DNA of 64,000 bases, from the NCBI RefSeq assembly GCF_900099995.1, contig NZ_FNCZ01000001.1, positions 930,001 through 994,000 of the forward strand, given 5' to 3'. Origin of the DNA: Winogradskyella thalassocola (lineage in GTDB: Bacteria; Bacteroidota; Bacteroidia; Flavobacteriales; Flavobacteriaceae). The notes below the pieces were generated by a model that had not been told where the DNA came from, did not search any database, and saw only the letters and a program-made list of their open reading frames with translations. Position 1 is the first letter of the stretch; every line of letters begins with the position of its first letter. Below, piece by piece: positions 49,376 through 57,744 of the stretch. Both the position numbers and the translations under genes were made by a program.

Positions 49376-51505
49376 TTACTTCTTTTTACGCTTTCTTTTC
49401 TTCTTTTTCTTAGAACTATTGGTCTTAGGATGCACCAATTCCATTTCATCAATCAGATGTTTTGCTCCAGCATATTTGTCGACAATAAAAAGGACATAAC
49501 GTAAATCTACCATAATGTTTCGGCAAATTTCTGGATCGTAATTCATGTCACTCATGGTCCCTTCCCAAACTCTGTCGAAGTTTAATCCGACTAAATTTCC
49601 GTGCGCATCAATTGCAGGACTTCCAGAGTTTCCACCTGTAGTGTGGTTAGTTCCTAAAAAGCAAACAGGTACTTTTCCGTTACTGTCTGCATATTGTCCG
49701 TAGTCTTTAGCTTCATATAATTCAATTAATTTTTGAGGCACATCAAATTCGTAATCACCTGGAATATACTTTTCAATAACACCATCTAAATAACTTACGG
49801 GCTCGTAATAGACCGCGTCTCTTGGAGAATACCCTCTTACTTGACCGTAAGTAACACGAAGTGTACTATTAGCATCCGGAAAATAACGCTCATTAGGCAA
49901 AGCTTCCATAAGTGCCGTCATGTACTTAGTTTGTAAAGCCGTTATGGGTTCGTTTTTTTGTAAATATTCAGGATTAAGCGTGTCAAAAAACTCAGCAATT
50001 ATAGGTTTTGCATAGGCATAGGCAGCATCGTTATTTAGATTTTTAATTACGGTTTCGGCATCGCCTTCTAATAATTGTAAAGCCGATTCTAAATTGGTAA
50101 ACGCTGTTTTATCGTAAATTGATGCATCCACAAATTTTCCATATAAAGGCATTACATTTTCGTACACACCTTTATCTAAATCTACATCATAATTTTTATG
50201 AATACCTTGTAACTGACCAGTTAAAACTTCTTTTCCTCTTTCTAGATTCTCAGAGTTGGCTATTAGAGCTTGCTCAACTTGATACGCTCTAAAGGTCATT
50301 TGCATTAATTCATTGGTGGTTAAGAAGACCTCTATAAAGTTTCTACGCTTAATATTTATAGGTGCAAAACCTTTATAAAGTCTGTCGAATTCTGGAAGAA
50401 TGTTTCCGTATTTGTCTTCTAGTCCTTTTTCTTTTAAAGCCTTGGTGAATGTGGCTTCAAATTCGCGACGTTTTTCAACGGCATTACTTTTTTCGATTCC
50501 TAAATTTTCACCAATCCATCGTTTCCAAGAGTTAGCAATTCGTGCTTGTTTAGAGGCGTATTTAATTCTCACGGCGTCACTTTCTTTCATTTTTTGATCA
50601 ATGACTTTTAAGGCCGCTTCACGAATCGCAATGTTCGTAGGGTTGTAATCTTTTGTGATATGTTCTATCGCAACAGCTGGTAAATATTCGCTAGTCGTTC
50701 CAGGGAAACCAAAAACCATAGTGAAATCACCTTCTTCAACACCATCTAAAGAGATTGGTAAAAAATGTTTTGGCTTGTACGGTTTGTTGTCTTTGCTGTA
50801 TTTTGCCGGACGATTATTAGCGTCTGCATAAATTCTGAATAACGAAAAATCACCAGTATGTCTAGGGAAAACCCAGTTGTCGGTATCGCTTCCAAATTTA
50901 CCAATACTAGTTGGAGGTGTTCCCACCAAACGGATATCATCAAAACGTTCTGTTACAAATAAGAAGTATTGATTTCCCTCATAAAAGGCTTTTGTTTTTA
51001 CATCTTGCCACGATTCTTTTGGCCAAGTTTTTAGTGCTGCATTACTGTTTTTAGAAATTAAAGATTGCTTTTCAGTTTCCGTCATAGTATCCGTAATACC
51101 TTTTAAAACCACTTCAGATACATCGTGAATACTTACTATAAATTCAATGAATAAACCTTCGTTTGGTAATTCTTCATCTAAATTCATGGCCCAAAATCCA
51201 TCTTTTAAATAGTCATTTTCTAAAGACGAATGGGATTGAATTTGACTATAACCACAGTGGTGATTGGTCAGTACTAAACCTTGGTCTGAAATCACCTCAC
51301 TAGTACAACCACCATTAAAATGACCAATGGCGTCTTTTAAACTAGAATTATTGACATCGTAGATATCTTGAGCCGTTAATTTACTGCCCAAACTTTGCAT
51401 TTCATCTTCATTCATACCTTCTAAAAGTGAAGGAATCCACATGCCACCTTGTTGGGCAGAAGCTTGAAAAACAACGAAAAGAAAAAGAATTTTTAAAAAG
51501 CGCAT
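49376..51505 (-). CDS. S46 family dipeptidyl-peptidase, DPP11-like
   Basis: A 709-residue exported serine peptidase removing N-terminal dipeptides. The signal peptide (MRFLKILFLFVVFQASA) is followed by the fold with catalytic His83 in LTNHHCGY, probable Asp219 in PRHTGDFS and Ser627 in GGNSGSP. Eighteen residues after the Ser is Arg645 (LNFDRVWE), the position that is Arg in P. gingivalis DPP11 (Asp/Glu preference) and Gly in DPP7. I therefore predict acidic P1 specificity. A Lys/Arg-rich tail (KKKKKRKRKKK) ends the protein, which is unusual for a periplasmic enzyme. Confidence 0.92.
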   Translation of the reverse strand: MRFLKILFLFVVFQASAQQGGMWIPSLLEGMNEDEMQSLGSKLTAQDIYDVNNSSLKDAIGHFNGGCTSEVISDQGLVLTNHHCGYSQIQSHSSLENDYLKDGFWAMNLDEELPNEGLFIEFIVSIHDVSEVVLKGITDTMTETEKQSLISKNSNAALKTWPKESWQDVKTKAFYEGNQYFLFVTERFDDIRLVGTPPTSIGKFGSDTDNWVFPRHTGDFSLFRIYADANNRPAKYSKDNKPYKPKHFLPISLDGVEEGDFTMVFGFPGTTSEYLPAVAIEHITKDYNPTNIAIREAALKVIDQKMKESDAVRIKYASKQARIANSWKRWIGENLGIEKSNAVEKRREFEATFTKALKEKGLEDKYGNILPEFDRLYKGFAPINIKRRNFIEVFLTTNELMQMTFRAYQVEQALIANSENLERGKEVLTGQLQGIHKNYDVDLDKGVYENVMPLYGKFVDASIYDKTAFTNLESALQLLEGDAETVIKNLNNDAAYAYAKPIIAEFFDTLNPEYLQKNEPITALQTKYMTALMEALPNERYFPDANSTLRVTYGQVRGYSPRDAVYYEPVSYLDGVIEKYIPGDYEFDVPQKLIELYEAKDYGQYADSNGKVPVCFLGTNHTTGGNSGSPAIDAHGNLVGLNFDRVWEGTMSDMNYDPEICRNIMVDLRYVLFIVDKYAGAKHLIDEMELVHPKTNSSKKKKKRKRKKK

Positions 51506-51660
51506 AGTTAATATTTTATTAGTTTTTGTAAAGATAGAAAAGCTTGTTTTATATCTTTAATGTTTTAGTGGATAAAGACTTCTTTTTTATGAAACGCGCA
51601 TGTTAAAGTTTGTTAGTAGCGAACAACATGTAACAGTTGAAAAACAATACCTATAAACCC

Positions 51661-52803
51661 ATGAATATTACTTCAAAATTACCCAACGTTGGTACCACCA
51701 TTTTTATTGTAATGAGTGCTTTGGCTAAAGAGCATCATGCCATAAACCTGTCGCAAGGCTTTCCTAATTATCCAAGTTCTCAAAAGTTGAATGATTTGGT
51801 TACGAATGCCATGAATAATGGGTATAACCAATATGCACCAATGGCTGGTAATTTGGATTTGCGTTTAGCGATTGCTCACAAATATCAATTACTCTATAAA
51901 AGCACCTATCATCCTGAAAAAGAAATTACAGTTACAGCAGGTGCAACTCAAGCCATTTACACAATTATTTCAGCTTTTATAAGACGAAATGATGAGGTAA
52001 TTATGTTTAAGCCCGCTTACGATTGTTACGAGCCAGCGGTTGAAATTAATGGAGGGAAAACGATACCTGTTCAACTATCGGCTCCAAATTATAAGGTGAA
52101 TTGGGACAAAGTGGCTTCAAAAATTTCGTCTCAAACAAAAATGATTATTATCAATTCGCCTCATAATCCAAGTGGCACTATTTGGTCTAAAGACGATATG
52201 CTTCAACTTCAAAAATTAACCAGAAACACCGATATTATTATATTGAGTGATGAGGTTTACGAACATATTGTGTTTGATGACGCACAACATCAAAGCGCGT
52301 GTTTATTTGAAGATTTAAAACAACGCAGTTTTATATGCGCTTCCTTCGGAAAGACATTTCATAACACAGGATGGAAAATTGGCTATTGTTGTGCAACAGA
52401 AGCGTTAATGGTAGAATTTAGAAAAGTGCATCAGTTTAATGTGTTTTCGGTTCATCATCCGTCGCAAAAAGGAATTGCCGATTATATGCAAGACCCAGAA
52501 ACGTACTTAGGATTAAATACTTTTTTTCAGCGGAAGCGTGATTTGTTTTTGAGTTTAATTTCAGAATCTAGATTTAAATTTCAACCGTCACAAGGGACTT
52601 ATTTTCAGGTGTTAGATTATAGTGAAATAACAGATGAATCGGATGTAGATTTTGCAAAACGATTAACCGTAGATTTTAAATTAGCTTCAATTCCACTTTC
52701 GGTATTTAATACTAACAATCAAGACGATAAAGTGTTGCGATTTTGTTTTGCGAAAACGGATGAGACTTTGGTTAAAGCTGCAGAAATTTTATCAAAAATT
52801 TAA
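51661..52803 (+). CDS. Pyridoxal-phosphate aminotransferase (methionine/glutamine transaminase K type)
   Basis: A 380-residue fold-type I aminotransferase. I choose the ATG at 51661 (MNITSKLPNVGTTIFIVMSA) over a TTG eight codons earlier. Family segments: INLSQGFPNYPSSQKL, YAPMAGNLDLRLAIA, INSPHNPSGTIW, and the PLP-Lys in CASFGKTFHNTGWKIGY (Lys about 230). It matches YbdL-type methionine aminotransferase and kynurenine aminotransferase. The nitrilase (omega-amidase) two genes downstream fits glutamine transaminase activity. Confidence 0.92.
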   Translation: MNITSKLPNVGTTIFIVMSALAKEHHAINLSQGFPNYPSSQKLNDLVTNAMNNGYNQYAPMAGNLDLRLAIAHKYQLLYKSTYHPEKEITVTAGATQAIYTIISAFIRRNDEVIMFKPAYDCYEPAVEINGGKTIPVQLSAPNYKVNWDKVASKISSQTKMIIINSPHNPSGTIWSKDDMLQLQKLTRNTDIIILSDEVYEHIVFDDAQHQSACLFEDLKQRSFICASFGKTFHNTGWKIGYCCATEALMVEFRKVHQFNVFSVHHPSQKGIADYMQDPETYLGLNTFFQRKRDLFLSLISESRFKFQPSQGTYFQVLDYSEITDESDVDFAKRLTVDFKLASIPLSVFNTNNQDDKVLRFCFAKTDETLVKAAEILSKI

Positions 52804-52857
52804 GTTACCTTTAGTATAATTCTGTGTCATAAGCTTGAACATTTAAAATATAAAACC

Positions 52858-53484
52858 ATGAAATATTATATTATCTTATTATTCTTAAGCTTGTCACTTA
52901 CCAGCTTTGCACAAGAAGTGACTAAAGACGGAAAAATTTATGAAGTTAAAAAAGAGAAAATCTTTTTAAATGGGGAAGATGTTACAGAAACATTAACTCT
53001 CGAAGAAAAAGCAGTTATTTTTAAAGAAGCTGCTGTGATTGCAGAAAAACTTAAAACCGAAGCCGCAGCAAAATTGGAAGCAGCAAAAGCCAAAGAGGTT
53101 GAAGCAAAAGCAAAATTAGCAGCAGAAACAGCAAAAGCTGATGCAGTGAAATCTGAAAAAGCAGCTGCAAAGCTTAAGAAGGAAGAAGAAAAGGCTGTAA
53201 AGGAAAAGGAGAAAGCGGCTAAAATGTTAGAGAAGGAAAAATCGGATGCTGAAAAAGCGCAGAAGAAAGCAGAAAAAGCTCAGAAAAAGGCAGAAAAGGC
53301 ATTAAAGAAAAAAGAAAAGCTTCAAAAGAATTTTGAGAAAGCTGAAAGCAATTTGAGCAAATCACAGAAAAAATATGAAAAGCTAAAAAGAAAAGGTAAA
53401 CTATCGCCTCAAGATGAAATTAAGTGGCTTGATAAACTAGAGAAGCTTACGGATAAAGTAGTTAAAACAAAAAGTAAATTATAG
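52858..53484 (+). CDS. Exported Lys/Ala/Glu-rich coiled-coil protein
   Basis: A 208-residue protein with signal peptide (MKYYIILLFLSLSLTSFAQ), a short N-terminal domain (VTKDGKIYEVKKEKIFLNGE) and then about 130 residues of Lys, Ala and Glu predicted to form one long coiled coil. It resembles the periplasmic or surface filament-like proteins seen in flavobacteria. No function is assignable. The low-complexity composition alone does not identify a family. Confidence 0.75.
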   Translation: MKYYIILLFLSLSLTSFAQEVTKDGKIYEVKKEKIFLNGEDVTETLTLEEKAVIFKEAAVIAEKLKTEAAAKLEAAKAKEVEAKAKLAAETAKADAVKSEKAAAKLKKEEEKAVKEKEKAAKMLEKEKSDAEKAQKKAEKAQKKAEKALKKKEKLQKNFEKAESNLSKSQKKYEKLKRKGKLSPQDEIKWLDKLEKLTDKVVKTKSKL

Positions 53485-53517
53485 AATTTCTATTTCGTTA
53501 ATGTATTAGAGCAATTT

Positions 53518-53549
53518 AAAAAGCAGATAGGCTATCGTGTCTGCTTTTT
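53518..53549 (+). terminator. Terminator after the coiled-coil gene
   Basis: AAAAAGCAGA pairs with TCTGCTTTTT around a 12-base loop. Confidence 0.75.
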
Positions 53550-53601
53550 AGGTTGCTTTTTTTTATATCTTTTTTTGAATTCAAATTTGTAATTTTAAGC
53601 T

Positions 53602-54384
53602 ATGAATAAAGATTTGAAAGTTGCGATTATTCAAACTGATTTAGTTTGGGAAAATCCGGAAGAAAACCGACGTGTTTTAAACGATAAGATAAATGCTATA
53701 TCAACAAACGTTGATCTTATTGTGTTACCAGAAATGTTTACATCTGGATTTACAATGAATCCTGTGTTGGTTGCCGAAACTATGGATGGTGACACCATAA
53801 CTTGGTTAAAGGAAAAAGCAAAAGAAAAAGAGGCCGTTATTATGGGGAGTCTTGTGATTTCTGAAAATAACAACTTCTATAATCGTATGGTTTGCGTGGA
53901 GCCTTCTGGTGTAATTACAACCTACGATAAGCGCCATACCTTTACGTTAGCAGGCGAACACAACGTTTATACAGCCGGAACGGAGAAAGTGATGTTTAAC
54001 TATAAAGGTTGGAAAATTTGTCCGTTGGTATGCTACGATCTACGTTTCCCGGTTTGGGCTAGAAATGCTGAAGATTACGACCTTTTAATTTATGTGGCCA
54101 ATTGGCCTAAAGTACGGATCAATGCTTGGGATGCTTTACTAAAAGCAAGAGCCATTGAGAATATGACCTATTGTATTGGTGTAAATAGAGTAGGATTAGA
54201 TGGCAATAACCATGAATATTCTGGACACTCGGCAGCTTTTGATGTTTTAGGAAACAGAATGGATAATTTATCCGAAAACGAAGATGCTATAGCAATTGTA
54301 GTTTTAGAAAAAGATACAATTACTAAATACAGAGAAAAATTGAATTTTTTAAACGACAGAGACGACTTTAATCTAAAAGTATAA
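53602..54384 (+). CDS. Nitrilase-superfamily omega-amidase (YafV-like)
   Basis: A 260-residue carbon-nitrogen hydrolase. The catalytic triad is Glu (LPEMFTSGF, about residue 43), Lys (YDKRHTFTLAGEH, about 112) and Cys (PLVCYDLRFPVWARN, about 145). This is the YafV/NIT2 type that hydrolyses alpha-ketoglutaramate or alpha-ketosuccinamate. That product is made by glutamine or asparagine transaminases such as the one at 51661. Its 3' end overlaps that of the convergent Ig-like lipoprotein gene by 17 bases. Confidence 0.93.
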   Translation: MNKDLKVAIIQTDLVWENPEENRRVLNDKINAISTNVDLIVLPEMFTSGFTMNPVLVAETMDGDTITWLKEKAKEKEAVIMGSLVISENNNFYNRMVCVEPSGVITTYDKRHTFTLAGEHNVYTAGTEKVMFNYKGWKICPLVCYDLRFPVWARNAEDYDLLIYVANWPKVRINAWDALLKARAIENMTYCIGVNRVGLDGNNHEYSGHSAAFDVLGNRMDNLSENEDAIAIVVLEKDTITKYREKLNFLNDRDDFNLKV

Positions 54385-55978
54385 ATTCTTCAACAAAATC
54401 AAAATTAGAGCGAACCTCCTCTATGGGTTCTGAGTAACTAACCCGTTCGGGTTGGATGCCTAATAAGAAATTACCGGTATCATATTTTCCATTTCCATTA
54501 GTGTCAAAAATAGCACGTAGCTTGTATTTTCTAGGAACTAAATTTCTAAAATCCACAACAGGCGAATCTTTAGCATAACGCTCATACATTACATCACCTT
54601 TTTCATTGACCAATTGTACAATTAATGGGAATTTAGCATTTCTAATGTTGACTCTTATATTTCCATATTCAGATTTCATTTTGGTTCTAATAGAATAATT
54701 TAATGTATCTATATTAGTGCCATCATAGAAATCGGTAAATGTACCTGGAAGCATGGTGAAGCTGTATTTCTGACCCTCTTGTTTATCAATTGGAAATTTA
54801 TAAGTATTAAAAATAGAATCGTATTCTACTTTTAAGGGTACTGCTAAAGAATCTTTGTCTATGATTCTAATTTTTGTTGTGTCAATTTTAATTAAGGGAA
54901 TATTGGATTCCATTGTAAAATCCTCATTAAAATTCAATATACCTTGTGCAGTAGGTTTAAGAGTTAAAGAATCTCCTTTTATGGTTCTAAAACGATGTTT
55001 AAAGGTGTCAATTTGTTTGTCGTTGGTTACAATAAAGAATGTGGTATCGATTTCAAATTTTGGTTTATACCAATAGTATAAGGTATCCGTTTTTGGATCT
55101 TTTACAATTCGGGTTTTGTAACCCTCAGGTGTATCTCCAAGTACTTTAATTCGCATGGATTCATAATCACCTTCATATGGGAAAATAATACGTGTTTCAC
55201 CATCTTGAGAAGGTTTAACCGCTTTGTAATTTACCTTTTCATTAAAAAGCTTCAGTTTGTAAGAGTCATCTGTTGGTACAGTAATAAAATCTTCTTTAAA
55301 ACCTATTTTATCATTTTTCTGATTGAACATGTAATTTGAGTTCTTGTCCTTTAATGCAATCAGTTTATAAGTTCCTGCTTTAATATTTTCAATATTAAAA
55401 CTTGTCAGACTATCAAGTGTATTAGTAATATATCTTGGTTTTTGTTTGAACACTATTGAATCGGTATATGTAGAATCAACCTCATACAACATTACTGAAA
55501 TAAAGGTGTCTGGTTCTTCTTTTAAAGCATCTACAACATAACCTTTTACGGATAATGAATCAATAACATTTCCTGTGGAAAACACATAACGATAATAAGG
55601 ATAAGGGTTTTCTTCGTTATAGTCTACAATACTTTCTCCAAAATTAAAAGCATAAGTCGTATTGGCTTCTAAAGTGTCTTGAATTTTAATTGAAATGTAA
55701 TCACTTGCTCCACTCATTGGTGTTACAATAGGATCTGTATCCATAGGAGGCGAAACAATAAGTTGTTTTCTCAAGTCCTTTATTTTAACGTATTCATTAA
55801 AATAAATTTTAATCTCATCTCCTTTAAAGTTCGTTGAGAAATTTTCGGGTACAGAGCGGGTTATTTCTGGTGGTAAAAGATCCTTTTCTCCACCTGAAGG
55901 CATGCCTCGGTTAGCACAACTAACAATAGCTACTGTAATAAAAATCAGAATTAAAATTCGCATTAAATATAAACGCAT
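54368..55978 (-). CDS. Ig-like (Big_5) domain lipoprotein
   Basis: A 536-residue lipoprotein (lipobox AIVSC, Cys about 21). It starts ANRGMPSGGEKDLLPPEITR, then SVPENFSTNFKGDEIKIYFN, the Ig-like SbsA/Big_5 domain found in many Bacteroidota surface proteins. The rest is beta-rich, ending in a CarboxypepD-like part (FRNLVPRKYKLRAIFDTNGN). An alternative start five codons downstream (MRILIL) is possible. Function unknown; this gene next to comF and glyS is familiar from other flavobacteria. Confidence 0.85.
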   Translation of the reverse strand: MRLYLMRILILIFITVAIVSCANRGMPSGGEKDLLPPEITRSVPENFSTNFKGDEIKIYFNEYVKIKDLRKQLIVSPPMDTDPIVTPMSGASDYISIKIQDTLEANTTYAFNFGESIVDYNEENPYPYYRYVFSTGNVIDSLSVKGYVVDALKEEPDTFISVMLYEVDSTYTDSIVFKQKPRYITNTLDSLTSFNIENIKAGTYKLIALKDKNSNYMFNQKNDKIGFKEDFITVPTDDSYKLKLFNEKVNYKAVKPSQDGETRIIFPYEGDYESMRIKVLGDTPEGYKTRIVKDPKTDTLYYWYKPKFEIDTTFFIVTNDKQIDTFKHRFRTIKGDSLTLKPTAQGILNFNEDFTMESNIPLIKIDTTKIRIIDKDSLAVPLKVEYDSIFNTYKFPIDKQEGQKYSFTMLPGTFTDFYDGTNIDTLNYSIRTKMKSEYGNIRVNIRNAKFPLIVQLVNEKGDVMYERYAKDSPVVDFRNLVPRKYKLRAIFDTNGNGKYDTGNFLLGIQPERVSYSEPIEEVRSNFDFVEEFILLD

Positions 55979-56034
55979 CTACTCAAAATAATTTAGCACA
56001 AAGAAACAATATAATTTATTTAGAAACGAAAAAA

Positions 56035-56715
56035 TCAATCTGCAATTGCCATCGTTGCAAGACTTAACTTAATATTATCAATTTTTAACAAAACTGTAGC
56101 ACAGGCTTCAACGGTTGCTCCAGTTGTTATTATATCATCTACTAATAAAATATGTTTTCCTACTAAGGATTTGTTTTCGGAAATATTAAATAATGCACCA
56201 TCGTCATTCCAACGTGTTAAACGGCCTTTAAAGACTTGTGTTTTCGTGGATTTAATTTTTATTAAAACTGTGTCGTTATAGTCAGCATTTAGTGCTTTTG
56301 CTATCTCTTTTCCAAATTTTGCGACCTGATTATAGCCACGTTTTCTCAATTTGGATTTATATAAAGGCACAGGTACAACGACGTCGATGTGCCTATAAGC
56401 TTCAACAGTTGCTAATTCTGATCCAAACCATTTACCAAAGAATTCTCCAATATCTTCATGACCTCTATACTTTAAATTATGAAGAATTTGCTGTACAATT
56501 CCTTTTTTAGAAAAATGTAATAATGCTGTTGCATTTTCGAGTTTTACACGTCCGTAAACTATTTTTTTGACGTCTTCAGCATTATCAAAATGAAAGTTGG
56601 TAACAGGTAAATGATGTCTGCAAGTTATGCATAAAACCATTTCATTATCAGCTAAAGCATTGTTGCACGCTTCACAAACCTTTGGAAAGAACAAGTTTAA
56701 CAAGTTTTTCATCAC
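56035..56715 (-). CDS. comF: ComF family phosphoribosyltransferase-like protein
   Basis: A 226-residue protein. A zinc ribbon at the start (CEACNN and CITCRHH, residues about 14-35) is followed by the PRPP-binding fold, with PVPLYKSKLRKRGYNQ and the PRPP loop LLVDDIITTGATVEACA (about residue 195). ComF helps internalise DNA in transformation, but in Bacteroidota it is mostly known by homology. Divergent from the coiled-coil gene at 56783. Confidence 0.92.
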   Translation of the reverse strand: MMKNLLNLFFPKVCEACNNALADNEMVLCITCRHHLPVTNFHFDNAEDVKKIVYGRVKLENATALLHFSKKGIVQQILHNLKYRGHEDIGEFFGKWFGSELATVEAYRHIDVVVPVPLYKSKLRKRGYNQVAKFGKEIAKALNADYNDTVLIKIKSTKTQVFKGRLTRWNDDGALFNISENKSLVGKHILLVDDIITTGATVEACATVLLKIDNIKLSLATMAIAD

Positions 56716-56782
56716 TTAGTCGATTAAAATAAAATTAGACTTCAATTAACTCTAATTTCGCTTTAAATTAATAAAATTAATA

Positions 56783-57667
56783 ATGATAGTTAACCCTCAG
56801 CTATTTAATTATAGATTAATTATTAGTTCTTTATTAGTTGTTTTAACTGTTTTAGGAATTTATAGTTTTAGTAAATATAAATCCATTGAATCTTACGAAG
56901 AATTCTTAAAACAAGAAAAAATTTTGATAGAAACTGAATTATCAGAATTATTATCAAGTTATGACGAACTGAGTCAAGACTATAATTTTATGACGTCTCA
57001 ACTGCAAGACGCAAAGTTAGAAGCTAGTGATGTTTTAGATTCGTTAAGATTATTAAACAGTGATTTATCTATTATCACTAAATTTAAAGATCAATTAGTG
57101 GTTTTAAAATCGAAGAGTAAAGTATTGCTAAGTACTATAGACTCTCTAAATTCTGCGAATAAAAAATTACAGAGTGAAAAACGTTATGCTCTAAATACTA
57201 TTAAAAGTAACACTGTGAAGATTAGCGGTTTAGAAGAAGTTAATGATTCATTGTATAAAACAATTGATAATGCTGCTCTATTAAAAGCTAGCAATATTAG
57301 TGCGCAATCGTATAAATTAAAGTCGGGTAAAAAACGATTTACAAATCGTGCAAAACGTGCTAATGCCATTGATGTTTGCATTACGTTAAATGAAAACCCA
57401 TTAACTTTAGAAGGCAATAAAGATATTTATATACAAATTGTGAGTCCGCAAGGTAATGTTGTATCTGATAAAGGGGAAGTGTTTTTTGGAGACACCTCAT
57501 TAAATTACAGTCATAAGGAAATTGTAAATTATGAAAATGAAAACCTTGAAATATGTACAGCTATAGTGGCTGATAATGACGATCAACCCTTCTTAAAGGG
57601 GTACTACTTTATCAATGTTTTTCATAAAAATGTGAAACTGGGTAGTACAAGTCTTAACTTAAAATAA
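56783..57667 (+). CDS. Single-pass membrane coiled-coil protein of unknown function
   Basis: A 294-residue protein: N-terminal membrane helix (about residues 10-28, YRLIISSLLVVLTVLGIYSF), a coiled coil (about 35-165), and a C-terminal beta domain of about 100 residues (RANAIDVCITLNENPLTLEG to STSLNLK). Similar proteins beside glyS in flavobacteria are often called chromosome-partitioning protein, which I think is a misnomer since no ATPase motif is present. Function unknown. Confidence 0.8.
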   Translation: MIVNPQLFNYRLIISSLLVVLTVLGIYSFSKYKSIESYEEFLKQEKILIETELSELLSSYDELSQDYNFMTSQLQDAKLEASDVLDSLRLLNSDLSIITKFKDQLVVLKSKSKVLLSTIDSLNSANKKLQSEKRYALNTIKSNTVKISGLEEVNDSLYKTIDNAALLKASNISAQSYKLKSGKKRFTNRAKRANAIDVCITLNENPLTLEGNKDIYIQIVSPQGNVVSDKGEVFFGDTSLNYSHKEIVNYENENLEICTAIVADNDDQPFLKGYYFINVFHKNVKLGSTSLNLK

Positions 57668-57699
57668 GCAATAGATACAATTAACAATATAATTTTTAA

Positions 57700-57728
57700 A
57701 AAACCGCTCTGTTAATCAGAGCGGTTTT
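57700..57728 (+). terminator. Terminator between the coiled-coil gene and glyQS
   Basis: AAAACCGCTCTG, loop TTAAT, CAGAGCGGTTTT. It ends two bases before the glyQS -7 element. Confidence 0.85.
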
Positions 57729-57737
57729 CTATTTTTG
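57709..57737 (+). promoter_or_regulatory. Promoter of glyQS, overlapping the terminator
   Basis: TATTTTTG (57730-57737) is an exact -7 element; its -33 region (CTG at 57709-57711) lies within the upstream terminator stem. Transcription would start about three bases before the ATG at 57745. Confidence 0.5.
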
Positions 57738-57744
57738 CAGTATT

